NCBI GenBank assembly: GCA_963576785.1
Contig: OY756140.1
Span: 930,001-994,000 of the forward strand
Source of the DNA: Chlorophyllum brunneum
Taxonomy: Eukaryota; Basidiomycota; Agaricomycetes; Agaricales; Agaricaceae
Reading direction: 5' to 3'
DNA: 64,000 nucleotides
Each line of letters begins with the position of its first letter. Position 1 is the stretch's first letter. The notes beneath the pieces were generated by a model. It made no database searches. It worked only from the letters and a program-made list of their open reading frames with translations, and was not told where the DNA came from. Positions 9,699-21,313 of the stretch are shown piece after piece. The position numbers and the translations under genes were made by a program.

Positions 9699-10484
9699 AC
9701 ATCACCCATGCTATCAACAACCTCTAAATCCAAGCCAAAGCCCTGAGCCATATCCTACTCATCACCACCACCAGAGCCCTCCCAGTTGCCATGTCAACTG
9801 GAAAACATGAACTCATGAAGGAGTTATTGGATAAAGCAGCTACCAATCTTAATGTATTGGTACACTCTAATGCAAAGAAATGCATCCAAAATGCCTTAAT
9901 TATGACAGGCAAAAGACTCAATCACCTCACCAACTCCAGCAACAACCCCACCTATAGACTCACTCAAAGACTAATGGATCTTGACTCATATATCCCTACT
10001 ACCTTACCCAATAAACTACTCTACCACAAAGATGATGAACAAGAATATTTAGATAAAGGGATGGAGGGAATCAACAAATCAGTCCCAGACCATCCAATGG
10101 AACCAGATATGCAAGACAAAGTAGACCACCTCCTCATACAACTACCTAACATGGACCCATCATCCAAACCAACGATATTTAACCTACCACCATCTTATCT
10201 CACACTCAAGGATGGAGGACAATTCGAAGAAAACTACTGGGAAGAGATAGTACACAACCTTGTCACTGCAGAGACTAATGATACTGCTACATTCCAAGAA
10301 CACACTGTAGCCCTCTTTAGGGGAGGACAAGACTATGCCCTCTTCTGGATTGGATGTTGATGCAAGTCATGAAATTTGATGATCGGTCCTACTAAACATC
10401 AACTTATCAATGCCTTGTACAAAGAACAAGATAATAAGTAGACTGCAACACTTCATGGGGTCATGAACGTAAAAAGGAAGGTAT
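9699..10484 (+). pseudogene. Element A, right part: rest of decayed ORF3 and 3' untranslated region
   Basis: Joining 3117-3252 to 9699 restores one ORF3-like frame with stops at 3198-3200 and 9725-9727. From ATG 9791 it is open to TGA at 10358-10360, which sits where the homologous frame of B continues and could be a decayed CGA. Conserved patches with B ORF3 include a YWEEIVHNL-like block near 10240, ALF(R/K)GG and LFWIG near 10310-10355. About 120 nt of non-coding sequence and a polypurine run then lead into the LTR. It is not functional here, but it shows that ORF3 existed before the two copies diverged. Confidence 0.8.
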
Positions 10485-10790
10485 TGTTATGAACCATAGA
10501 TAGACAGTACATTCCTATTATGCGCCCGTTGTACTCATCATTCTTATGTATTCGTTTCATTCTTTATTCTATCCCTTATGGCTGTACTCCTACTGACTTG
10601 TTCTACTTGTCCCCTATGACTCCCTTACTCTGTTCCTTTATTATTAGCACTCACCACTAGTATATAAGTGTAGTAATACTTGATGTATTCCTTACACTTT
10701 ACCAATTGTATCATCCCTTTCTCTTCTCTCTCTATTTCCTTGTCTTTATCCAAAGACTTGCAACCTGAGTCCTAGACTAAGGTTGTAACA
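10485..10790 (+). repeat. 3' LTR of element A
   Basis: 306 bp from TGTTATGAAC to GGTTGTAACA, clearly related to the B LTR: TATATAAG at 10661-10668 and ACACTTTACCAA at 10694-10705 are preserved. No matching 5' LTR of A is in the window. The next base, 10791, is already the inverted copy. Confidence 0.9.
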
Positions 10791-12020
10791 GTTGTTGCTG
10801 GAGTTGGTGAGGTGATTGAGTCTTTTGCCTGTCATAATTAAGGCACTTTGGATGCATTTCTTTGCATTAGAGTGTACCAATACATTAAGATTGGTAGCTG
10901 CTTTATCCAATAACTCCTTCATGAGTTCATGTTTTCCAGTTGACATGGCAACTGGGAGGGCTCTGGTGGTGGTGATGAGTAGGATATGGCTCAGGGCTTT
11001 GGCTTGGATTTAGAGGTTGTTGATAGCATGGGTGATGTATGTGAGTCCTTTGGTTGTGGAGATATAGTGTTCAATCTGATCTTCAGTGGACTAGGAGTTG
11101 AGGAGGTTTTTGAGTTCTTGCTCGAACTCTGTGTCATTGGCTGGAAAAAGGGTGGGTTTGCATTTGGCATGCATGGTGTGTTGTAAAGATAGTTGGCAAA
11201 GTCTAGGATGGGATGTAGTGATCTCTTGTAATGCAAGGTTTGTTATTCATAATTGTTGCTTTTTACCCCCCCTTTTTGTAGGTTTTATCCTCGAAATCTT
11301 GTCCAAAAATTCTTGAACTACCTCCTTAGCATTTTCCAGTTCTGACTCATCCTCCCATATGTCTTCCTCAGAGGTCTAACCTTTCCAGTATACTAGGAAT
11401 TGATTTTGCCATCCTCTTGTGCAGTATCCTCAGATCTCTTCTACTTCATATTGTTTTTCATCATTGATAATCTCAAGTATTGGTGGTGGTGGGATATGCT
11501 GGTTGTCAAACTCGAGTTTCTAATAGGGGGAGAGGAGTCTGCTGTTAAACACATCATGTATTACCTATGTTTCAGGCAACTCCAGTTGGTAACTTGTTTC
11601 ACCTATTTTTGCTTTTATTCTGAATGGTCCATATCATTTGTGATCCAGCTTCTTGGTTGGTCTCATTGTCCTAATGTTACTTGCTTCAAGCCATACTTGT
11701 TCTCCTGGAATATACTCATGTTCTGGTTTGGTGCTGTTGTATTTCTCCATTTGCATCTGACTGTGTTATAGCATCTTCATTGCCTCTTGTCGCATGTTTT
11801 GTAACTCCTGTATTCGCTCCGTGATTGCAGGTGCTTTGGTAATATTTGTTATATCCCCTTTCCAGGGATATCATCCATAAACTATTTTGAATGGTGAGTA
11901 TCTAGTGGCAGTGTGGATTTTGTCATTGTATTGGAATTCTGCTGTGGCTAACTATTTTTTCCAGTTGTTCTGCACATGGTTTATTACATTTCTGAGGTAT
12001 GTCTCAACCTCCTGGTTGAT
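10791..12020 (-). repeat. Right arm of the 1,230-bp inverted repeat
   Basis: Reverse complement of 2271-3252 plus 9699-9946. It includes the seven-G run (here C) and all the stop codons of the left arm, with a single substitution noticed. It contains the unoccupied B target site near 11035-11055. Confidence 0.92.
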
Positions 12021-12820
12021 GTGCTCTGTTTGACTGTCAGTTTGTAGGTGGTATGCCATAGATAAGTTTTGCTGGGTTTCTGTTGCTTGGCATAGTTCTG
12101 CCATAAATTTGGATGTGAATTGTGGTCCTCTGTTGCTAATGATTCTGCAGGGTATTCCATGTGTTCTCCATATGTCATCTTGGTAGATATCTCCTAGCTC
12201 CTTGGATGTTAAGGTAGTGTTAACTGTATGCAGTCTGATCATTTTACTGAAATAATCAACTATGACAAGTATTGCATCATATCCCTCTAACTCTGGTAAT
12301 AGTCCTATCATGTCGATTGATATTTCTTCCCAAGGTTCCACTGGTGTCAGTAGTGGATGGAGATGTGTTGTCAGTCTTGTTTGGAGTATTTTGTTTTGTT
12401 GGCATACTTTATACTCTCTGATGTATTGTTTGACATTATTGTACATCTGAGGCCACCAATAACTCTGTTTAAGGAGTTCAATCATTTGGTGTTGTCCTGG
12501 GTGTCCTATATCTGTTTCGTCATAGTATTGTCAAAGTACTTCTTGTCATATTTGGCTGTTGGGTGGAACATATATTCTTTCTTCAAACATTAGTACTCCA
12601 TCTGTCTCCTATATCTCCTCTAGTCATTTCTCCTTTTTCTTCAGCCATTGTATTTCCCTTTTTGTTTCTTTTCATAGTTGGTGTTTCAGCTCTTCTTCTC
12701 CTTTAATTTTCCAGATTTGTCAGATCACAGTAATTGTGTTATCATTAAATAAGTGGTTGGGTAGTCAGGTGATATATGAACTTCTACTCCTAGTCCTAAA
12801 AAGCAGACTTTGTCACCTTT
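10791..12820 (-). mobile_element. Element C: inverted, decayed copy of the A-type Gypsy element
   Basis: On the minus strand this reads, from high to low coordinates, the RNase H/integrase linker (about 12820-12560), the integrase zinc finger and catalytic core (12485-11952 is an open stretch with IDMIG and ISNRGPQF, but DxQTD-type changes are present), the integrase C-terminus and chromodomain with many stops, and ORF3 up to codon ~95. It stops exactly where the LTR of A ends. 10791-12020 duplicates element A in reverse; 12021-12820 has no partner on the left because A is cut by the LINE junction. The 12.8-kb boundary is approximate, where Pol similarity fades. Confidence 0.85.
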
Positions 12821-12849
12821 GCCTTCTTTCTTTTCTAGAGGATCTTCTC

Positions 12850-14940
12850 TAGGATTATCCTACAATAATCTGACTCCACCTCCCTCTCTGTCTATGTCAT
12901 CTTGGCCTCCAGAAGGAGTTAAGGTTGAGAATGATGTTAAGAAGGCTGTACCCATGCCTAATCTACATACTAATGACTGGGCCCCTATGCCCATTCTGGA
13001 AGAGATCTTCATATCCCATCTGGACATCAAAATACTGAGAAAACTTCATGATTGAACTACCTTTCAGGTTCCACAAAGAGAAGGAAATGTCTATGGTAAC
13101 TACTAATACCCAAAGGATATCCTTAGGGACTATGAAAGGTACAAACCTTTTGGTCAGCCAAGACAAGGACAATGGAACCCTAGCCAACCTAATGCCCCAC
13201 CAGGCCTTGGTGATCACTTTCCAGAAGAGAATGAGTATGTACCTAATAGGCCACAATCTCCTTTGCTAGCACATGAGCAGAATATTGATATTAATTCACT
13301 TATGCTTGAGCCAAGTGAGAAAAAGCTTCACCAATTAATTTATGAAGGTAGTATGGAATTGATCCATTACTGCCTCTCTAAGGCCAGTGAAATTTCTCTA
13401 TTGCCTCAGCCAGTCCAGTTTAGGGACCTTGCCAAGTTGCTTGCTACTGAGTATAATGAATGGCTTGAGGCATACCTTGAGAAGCTTGATACACTCAGGA
13501 AATACAATGTGTACAAGTTAGTTGACCACTCTACTAAGGGTATTAATGTTGTTAAAACAGATGGGTCTTTAACACTAAGTTGGATGGTTATTGCTATGCT
13601 TGACTAGTAGTAAAAGGTTTCTTACAGAAGGAAGGTCTTGACTATAATAAGCTTTTCTCTTCAGTTGTCTACTACAAAACTTCTTGTCTCCTGTTTTTCT
13701 TAGCAGTAGTCAAAAATTGGGAGATCAAAAGCATTAATGTAAAAACTGCCTATTTATGGCAACCTGGATGAAAAAATCTTTATAGAACAACCAGAAGGAT
13801 TCACACTTGGATATAATAAAGTATGGAGGTTACAAAAAGCATTGTATGGCCTTAAGCAAGCTGGCTTAGCTTGGTGGCACATAATAACAAAGTTACTGCT
13901 TGCTATGGACTTCAAGTGATCTCTATCCAATACTGGAGTATACTATAATTGCTGTCCAAAGACTAGCTTGATTATGATTGCCCTTGTCTACATTGACAAT
14001 GTTGTCTTCATAGGCAAAAAGTGCCTCTTCTATTACCAAATGAAGAAAAACTTCATAGAATGATGGAAATATCATGATTTTGGAGAAATAACTGAATTTC
14101 TTGGAATGACTATCTCATGAGACCAGAAGAACAAGTGAATCTATGTTAATCAGATTTCATATCTTGATAAGGTCCTTGCTAAATTTGGTATTGCTGCAAG
14201 ACCAACTCAAATACCTCTTCTAGTAGGATATACCTTTCTGCCCTATAAGAGTACCATTAATCCTGAGTTTTGCCAGAAGTACTAACAACTCATTGGATCC
14301 CTGATGTATCTCATGATTGGCTTACAACCTGATATTGCTTATACCATTATAAAACTCAGTCAGTAGTTCTTCAGAGAAGTATTACAAGCACAGTTTATAC
14401 TTGTGCCACTACCTTCTGAGCACACAACACTATTGCCTTGTTTTTAATGGGCAATTACAGAAGTCCATTCAAGGCTTCTCTGATTCTGACTTTGTAGGAT
14501 ATCTTACTACATATAAGTCTACTTCTAGCAATCTAGTCTTGTTTGCCAATAGACTAGTTTCCTAGTTGAGTTACCAACAAGTCACTATAGTACTGTCAAC
14601 CACAGAAGCTGAGTATATTGCCATGTGCAAGACATCTTGTCAACTAATTTGGATTTATTAGCTGCTAGGTGAGATTGGGTTCAAATAGCCTACTCCATAT
14701 CTCATGTGTGACAATTTGGGATTGACCTTCTGGGCCTCCAACCCAGTTGTTGAACATTAGTCCAAACATATCACAATTCACTGGTATTTCATCCATGAAC
14801 TTGTTGAGACAGGCAAAATAGAACTATTTTATGTAAAGTCTGAGAAGAACCCTGTTGACATCTGTACAAAAAGTCTGGATACTATTAAATTCCAATGATG
14901 TCACAATTATTTACCTATTCAGTTTGGTGCTTGATTTATA
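12850..14940 (+). mobile_element. Decayed Ty1/Copia retrotransposon (integrase tail, RT, RNase H)
   Basis: Plus-strand fragments in changing frames give Copia signatures in order. A Pro-rich integrase-RT linker lies at about 12850-13260. The RT entry motif (EWLEAYLEKLDTLRKYNVY) is near 13450-13520. A TAYLYGNLDE-like block and IEQPEGF are near 13745-13800, ALYGLKQAG near 13840, FLGMTIS near 14097, and the RNase H box TTEAEYIAM near 14600. A C-terminal region resembling H(I/H)xHWYFIHELVETG ends near 14900. Stops and frameshifts are frequent, and gag, protease and the integrase core are missing. No CpG remains in it. Confidence 0.85.
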
Positions 14941-15844
14941 TTGTACTTTGAGCTAGGAGAAGTGTTGTCATTTGTGCTTACTATAGCTGCATTCCATGTG
15001 ACTAGCTCTTCAATATTATTCATATAATATTTGTCATCAAGGTTGTGCCCTCTGACTTACATTATATACCATTTCCTTATATATTTCATGAGCTGACTGA
15101 TTACTGTCACTTCCATTATGCTACTGGACACTGCTGATCATATCACAGTGCTTTAAAAGACTATGAAGTCATTACTGACTCATTATGTGTAGTTATTACT
15201 TGTAGGTCTTAGAGTTTGCTACCCAGACATTTAGTATATAATGTAGCATATATTCTCTTATGTTTCCCCAGACAATCTACTTGACTTCTACCTTGCTCTA
15301 CTTGACTAACAGCAACTCTACTAGTAACTTTACTGTCTACTAACTATACCTATCAGTAAGTCAGATTATCTGTCTGTCACTGTATGTTACTGTGCTGGAA
15401 AACAAAGAAAGGGAACTAGTACCTACTCTAAATACCATCTCTGTGCAGTCCTACCTCTTGGGGAGACAGCTAGTATGTCAAAACATATCAGGTTATCATA
15501 GGCAGTAGAAAAGGAAACTGTGGGAAGATGGGGGAGTAAACAGAGGAAAAGACAGTTGAGGAAGAACTGGGAGCTTGAAATGCATAGTAGAAGACAGTAT
15601 TACTCATTACTAATTTATTTTCATTTTCTAGTCCATTTTTGCATTAGGTGGAATACCAAGGCCTGAACCTAGAGAATGGGATGGGACTCCTCTGGAATCT
15701 GGTAAGTCTGTTGGTCACTAACTATACAGGTTACTGACAGCTGGAAGCTTCAGCACTTAAGCTCTAGGTCAAACAAGAATTCTCTCATTTTGGGGAGGGG
15801 GAGTGGTTTGCATTGGATTGATGAGAGGGTACTTTAGGTTTAGC
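14941..15844. other. AT-rich, CpG-free repeat tail, probably Copia 3' LTR and flank
   Basis: No coding similarity is visible. A purine run (AGGAGAAG) followed by TGTTGTCATTTG near 14955-14975 could be the polypurine tract and start of a 3' LTR, but I cannot fix its end. TATATA-like motifs occur near 15066 and 15235. The CpG-free state continues without break from the Copia remnant and stops at 15844. Confidence 0.45.
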
Positions 15845-16439
15845 CGACCTCGAGGGACTGTGATCGGGGACCCATTGTACTTCGGTACGCCCCTGAATAC
15901 AGGGTAGATTTAAAATAAAATAAAAATGGAAAAGAAGTGACACGAAGTTATACAGTGACGTGACCGTCACGCTTTTCACAAAGAGTTCACATCTGAGCGA
16001 CGGAATGAGCCAGATCTGTCAAAGTGCAGCCCCCAGTGTCGACGGGACAGGGGTGATATTCAGCGATTATTCGCCCCAATGCAGCTGCACGCCTAAGGAT
16101 TAGGGTGACATAAAACCGTGCAGGAGTAGTCCAAAAGTTCAGTCTTAACTCGCTGCTGAACTGTCAATGTTTTCTGTGAGACAAACTCTATTGTCAAGCT
16201 GCATCATTGATAGGTTTAACGCAGACCGCGCACATTTTGGATGAAACAGGTGGAAAGGGGAAGCCTTGATACGTTTATGCTCACGATCTATGGCAATCAA
16301 GGTCGTTCTCTACCACAAAATGTGCGTATAAGCCAGTGGATCTTTGCCGTGACTTGCTTAGTAGGACGGCACCACGCGACACTAGATTGCGAAGACAAAG
16401 ACTTGTTTGAGTGGACCGCGCCGGTTGCGGTGGTGTAAT
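15845..16439. other. Boundary segment between repeats and genes; possible retroposon 3' tail
   Basis: CpG returns abruptly. About 15845-15900 is GC-rich and ends in an A-rich tail (TAAAATAAAATAAAAA at about 15911-15926), the look of a LINE or SINE 3' end on the plus strand; this is only suggestive. The rest contains short unsupported ORFs and the 3' flank of the OCT1 gene. Confidence 0.3.
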
Positions 16440-18887
16440 CTAATGTCTACCTGGAAGGCCAAACTCAGCTTCAATCTTCCACTTTCCCACTTCTCTCATC
16501 GCCTCAGCATCCCCTCGTTCAAGTTCTGGCACATTCAATAGGACACTAACCATCTGCCAAGGGTCCCTCGCACCACCCCACCTCAACACCTCCTGCTTAT
16601 ACTTCTCGCCCAACCCCCTATTCAGTGGGTCTTTCTCAAATACCTCTTTCCACACCCTAGACGCAATAGCGCGATCAAATAAATACGAATAATACGTCGC
16701 GCCGTATCCGAACAAGTGTCCAAACTGGGTTTGGAAACTTGTACCAGCAACATGTGGGATTAGTCCTTTGCTTTTATGCAAGTTTGCGAGCTCGTGTGTC
16801 GTTGAGAAAGACGGGTTATCCAGAACAGAAGGGGAGTGGTAAATCTGGTCGAGTGATGCGAGGAGAATTTGCGAATAGGTGTCGATGGAGTTGCACGGGT
16901 CTTCATGGACGTTACTGATTTGGCGAAGGGTGTATGTACCATTGAGGTCAAAGAGAGAGAGTACTGCGCGTGAGTTCAGGAAATGTTCCATTAGTATTGA
17001 GGGGAGCTCGACGAAATCGGTTGCACAGCGCGTCCCGGAGACGTTCTGGTACTCCGTACGACCAATCATGGCTGGTAGTGCGTTGGCAGGTCAGTAACGA
17101 GCTCCAGTAGTGAGGGTGTTACATACAGTGCATCGCATGTCCCATTTCGTGGAATAGCGTCATGACATCATGCCATTCCAGTACCGTGGCTCCCTTCGAT
17201 ATCGAAGGTTTTGCGAACTCGCAGAGGAGTACGACGAGTGGCAGTTGGTGTACACCATCCTGGTTGGGTATTCTGTGCCTCTTCACATTCTCAAACTCAA
17301 GACTCTGGTTTATTAGTTCCTCGTAACCTTGGACCGTCCCATCTGACTCTTCGTCGTCCAAGTCCGTCCTGCGGGAACACCGCACAGTATAGTGGGCCGC
17401 CCCACTAGCTTTTCCGTGTCTTGCAAATAGATCTGCATATATCCATCCAATTAGACCTCTGTCTTCATCTATAACTTCTAGTTTCTGGACATCCGAGTGC
17501 CAGACTTCCCCGGGTTCGGCATCAGTGGGTCGAAGTGTGATTCCATAGAGATGTTTAAATAATCGAGAAAGACCCATAAACACTGTTCCAAGAGTGAGGG
17601 GCGGGAGTGGTACTGGTGGTGAGGGCGGCTCAGGTGGACAGTAAAAGTCACGGTCCCAGGCTTGAATTACGGGTAGAGAGGGGAAGTGGTGGTGCGCCTG
17701 TTTGCGGGCACTTAACGCTCGGAGAGCGCGCCGTGCAAAAGGTCGGGTGTGATCCATGAGAGCATCCAAAAAATTCATGACGTTCTCTATGTGATTGTCT
17801 CGCTCGTTAGTGCACTCGTAGAGACGCATCAAGCAGGTATTCACCTGGAGTCTTGGCCATTTTGTCATCCAAGGTCATATGCGCGAAGCTTCGTCTGCCG
17901 ACCAATCTCGCGACCTTAGCCCTGGTCTTCAGCAGCTGCTCCAACGTGGCAATCTGCTGATCCGTACTCGAGTTTGCTGCAATATACATTCTCCTTCGAG
18001 GCTCCTCGCCTGGTGCGGAGCGCATGATCATCTGAGCTTGTAATGAGCCTGGATAAACAAGGAGGTCACGTTTAGTAAACTGAGCTTGAAGCTGCAGCCT
18101 GGCCCCCATGCCCTTATCCCTGATTCCTGCTAGGTCCTCAGATCTAATCGCAGCAGGCGGTCGAGACGCGTTCGCATTCTCCAAAAACTCGCGTCCGAGA
18201 ACGAGGATATCAGAAGAGAGGGAAACGAATTTCTGGCGTTGGTCTGGTGGAAGGTCGATTGCCGACTTTTCAAAGTCACGCCAGAATATGAGTGCTGTTT
18301 GATATTCCTCTGGACCAAGAGTTTTCACAAGTGACGGATCGGATAACACGACTTTGAGGACCTGGAAAGGGCACTGAGCAATCCGAGCATAACGTGAGGA
18401 GGTGCTGACTCACCTCGTATAACCCAACATGAGTATTAAGCACATTCATGAACTCGCATAGCCTCTCATAGGAATTGTTGGCAGCAACTACCCAATTACG
18501 ATCTGGATGTGCGTTGCGGACGAGTTCAGCAAGGTCGATGACGCTGCAGAGCATGTCGCTTAGGCGATCAAGGTTTTTGACAACCTTCATTAGTTCATCC
18601 CGTGAACTTTGTGCATTGAGGATACGGTTTGTGAGCAACTGGGCGCGGACAAGTGTTGCGTCTGCGAGGGAGATGAAAGCATTTGGGTGGGACAACTGGG
18701 CATGACCAAAGAGACCGGTAGAGGTGGATGAGGGATACCCGAAGGCGGCACGTGGGCTGTCGAAGAGAGTGACTATGGCCCTGTCGTCTGCGGTTGCCGT
18801 GGAGGCGTGTTTGGCGAAGAGACAGCCACGGAATCTGAAGACATGTTTTGAGGACGACAGCAGATTTCTTGCCGAACGTGCGAGCAT
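16440..18887 (-). CDS. OCT1: Mitochondrial intermediate peptidase (M3 metallopeptidase)
   Basis: Cleaves an octapeptide from the N-terminus of imported mitochondrial precursors after the main processing peptidase. The zinc site FHEMGHAMH (HExxH) lies just before the intron at 17072-17126 and is followed by a Tyr/Gly-rich substrate-binding segment (GRTEYQ...). Four exons are joined by introns 18362-18413, 17787-17844 and 17072-17126, all GT-AG; the protein is about 780 residues, the family's usual size. An upstream in-frame ATG at 18965 exists, but starting at 18887 exposes an Arg/Ser-rich matrix-targeting presequence ([14 protein letters not shown]), which I prefer. It is the first gene beside the repeat cluster and appears intact, with the stop at 16440-16442. 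Confidence 0.93.
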
Positions 18888-19081
18888 AACTTTGAATTCC
18901 AAGCAGCGCCCAACATTTTCACCCGCACCCGCTAGCACGTGATCCACTAACGGCACCCATTCCATTGGCTCGCCGCCTCCGTTCCGCGCTCATATCCTCA
19001 TCGCAATATATTATCATCCGTAGTCTACCCAGAACCCATAATGTGTATGATAAATGTACAGTAGCATATCAAAAATCAAAA

Positions 19082-21313
19082 TCATGTCGTGGACCCCACG
19101 GAAACGCCCCCATGGCCGCTCATGCCTGGTGAGCTATTCTCGTCCGTCTCCATCTTGATACTCCCCCCCTCAGGTGCTCCTCCTTCTGGCTGAGCCCCCG
19201 GCATGGGTTCAACAGCATAAACCCAAAACTTGGACTTTTTCTTCCCTGCAATCTGCTCCATCGCAATTTCATGCGGTTTCAAAGCTGCTGCACCTGTCGC
19301 CTTCACCGCAACTTTTCTTGCACCGCCATTGCTGTTTCCGTTTACTTGTCCGCCGACAGTAGGACTGGCATCCGCTGATCCAGCACTCGTCGTACTCTCC
19401 TCTGTCCGCGCCCTCTTTGGTGCCCGTCCGACCTCAAATGGATCCTGGAATCCAAGCCTTGTTGACCGACGTTCCCCTCTCCACATACCCGAATTCGACT
19501 CAGAGGACCCTTCCCTCTTTCCATTCGCGTTCAACACTGTCGTTCGCGTCGACCTTCGTGTTGCAACGACAGTTCTCTGGTGGCCCTTCTCCTGCGGCTC
19601 TTCATCATCTTCAAACTCTTCATCATCTGGTTCCTGGAACTGGTACTCATCCTAGTATAGTCAATATCCATCACGACCAGAGCTGAAAACGCCTCGACCT
19701 ACCTCACTTTCTTGGGTATAATATACGTAATCCGGCTTTTGGAATTGCCGTCGCGTTCGAGTTTCACGAAGTTCCGCCTGCGCCATCAATATCCGGTTTT
19801 GCTCAAGCTTCTTGCGGACCTTGGCTACCCGCTGATCAACAAGGCAAGCATGAGTACGAGTCGTTTAATGGAGTAAAGTCGCGGGTAAACAATTGGACCC
19901 CGACAACAGGGCGTGAGTAGGGAAGAGGAAGAGACGCAACATGAAAGTGAGGAAAACAAGGCAGGCTCTGTACCATCGGAGGGTGCGGCAGCAAGACGTG
20001 GAAGGTCCGTAAACAATAGTCAAAATATCAGACTTACCGTAAGTTCCTGTTCTATTGTTTCTGTCCGGACCTCCAGTCTTTCAATCAGACCAGCGTGCAG
20101 CACATCATTCTTGGACCTCTTGTGTCCCTTCTTGACTGGGGGCAGAGTTGACTTGAGGTTTTCGATAACAGCAAGATACTCCTCTGGCGTTGAGGAAACG
20201 GACTTGAATGACGCGCTTAACCTCCAAGGATTGGTAGACACATAAACCCGTGGTGAATCTAACGTCATAATTAGCCCCCAGCAAGGGCAACTGAATCAGA
20301 TAACACGAGAAGCAGCGGAAAAACCCGACGAGAACGTCCAAGCGTATCTTGGGACGATAGCATAGTGCAAAAGAGGAAGAAGAGAAAGAGCACGCACTAT
20401 CGACAACCCAATATCTCTCCCTCTTCGCATCCAGTCCAAATGGTTTAAAGTCCAAAATATCACGATCAAGTCCAGAGGAAGCCGAGTCCGCAGTACCAGC
20501 GCCCCTTTCCTTCTTATGTTTATTGTGTACCACGCCCCAAGCACGATCTATGACCGCCTTGATCTCTTGTGAATGCGTTAACTGCAGCTCCACGAGTTGT
20601 CGTAGGATTTTCAACTGGAAACAAAAAAACAACACAATTATTAAATTACGTTCAGGGTAGGAGAAAATAATATAGAAACCCACTTTGAGATCCCAGTCAG
20701 CCGCAAAGAACCCGGATTCCATTCCTTCAAACGGATCCACGTTTGCTTTGAGATTGTCATCCCAGAACACCGTCCGCTCATCCGTTTTGAAATACTCCGC
20801 CAATACGCCCGAAACCGTGGTCGAAATTTGATCAGTACTAATAGCGGCCAAAATAATGCCAGAAAGAAATTTACAGGCGCGCGTAGCACCAGTAACGCGT
20901 GGATGTTAATGAGCTCCCAAATGACGCGAAAATAATGGAGGGGCGTGTACGCACTTGAGGTTCCGTGTCTGAGGTTTGAGGTTGAGTATGAACCGGATAA
21001 GAATTCTCGTGAGTATGTCATTTGGCTCGCGCAACATCAGGGCATTTTCGAGACTATGAAACCGGTGCACCCCAACCACAATCGCAACCCACCACATCGT
21101 GCATGACACCCGATCAGCGCAACGACACAACGAGAAGCCCTACAGCACTTACTCCATGGGTGTCTCGAACCCCGGTACTTTGCCTTTCAAGTTCGTAAAC
21201 TTGAGTATGAACGTATATACAAACAAACATTCCCATCGGTCTGATGGGTGCGTTGCATGCGACGGTGGACAGACGTGTCCTTTGCGTTCTGGTATTACGC
21301 CCGGTGCGGCCAT
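19082..21313 (-). CDS. DDT/WHIM-domain chromatin-remodelling protein (RSF1/CECR2-like)
   Basis: Exon 1 (from ATG 21313) contains WECLFVYTFILKFTNL, then after an intron LENALMLREPNDILTRIL and NLKPQTRNL: a DDT domain, which contacts ISWI-type remodelling ATPases. The middle has a WHIM-like region ending in DAKRERYWVVD followed by NSPRVYV, usual in the RSF1/CECR2/ACF1 families. The C-terminal third is charged and coiled, then acidic and low-complexity, with no bromodomain or PHD finger visible. About six introns were inferred (for example about 20835-20957 and 20620-20685); the one near 19830-20040 is unusually long. The likely role is as an accessory subunit targeting an ISWI remodeller to nucleosomes. 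The exact orthologue is uncertain. Confidence 0.75.

Larger units (their letters stand above)
2271..9946 (+). repeat. Left arm of 1,230-bp inverted repeat, interrupted by element B
   Basis: The arm consists of 2271-3252 plus 9699-9946 (982 + 248 = 1,230 bp). Its reverse complement is at 10791-12020, which is exactly 1,230 bp. Reading the two side by side I noticed one substitution, near 9890, where the left codes Asn and the right Ser. The interruption is element B together with its duplicated 5-bp target. Confidence 0.9.

Noticed and set aside
16241..16438. 65-codon plus-strand ORF next to OCT1
   Set aside because: No motif, no splice partner, convergent with and directly beside the OCT1 stop; probably chance.
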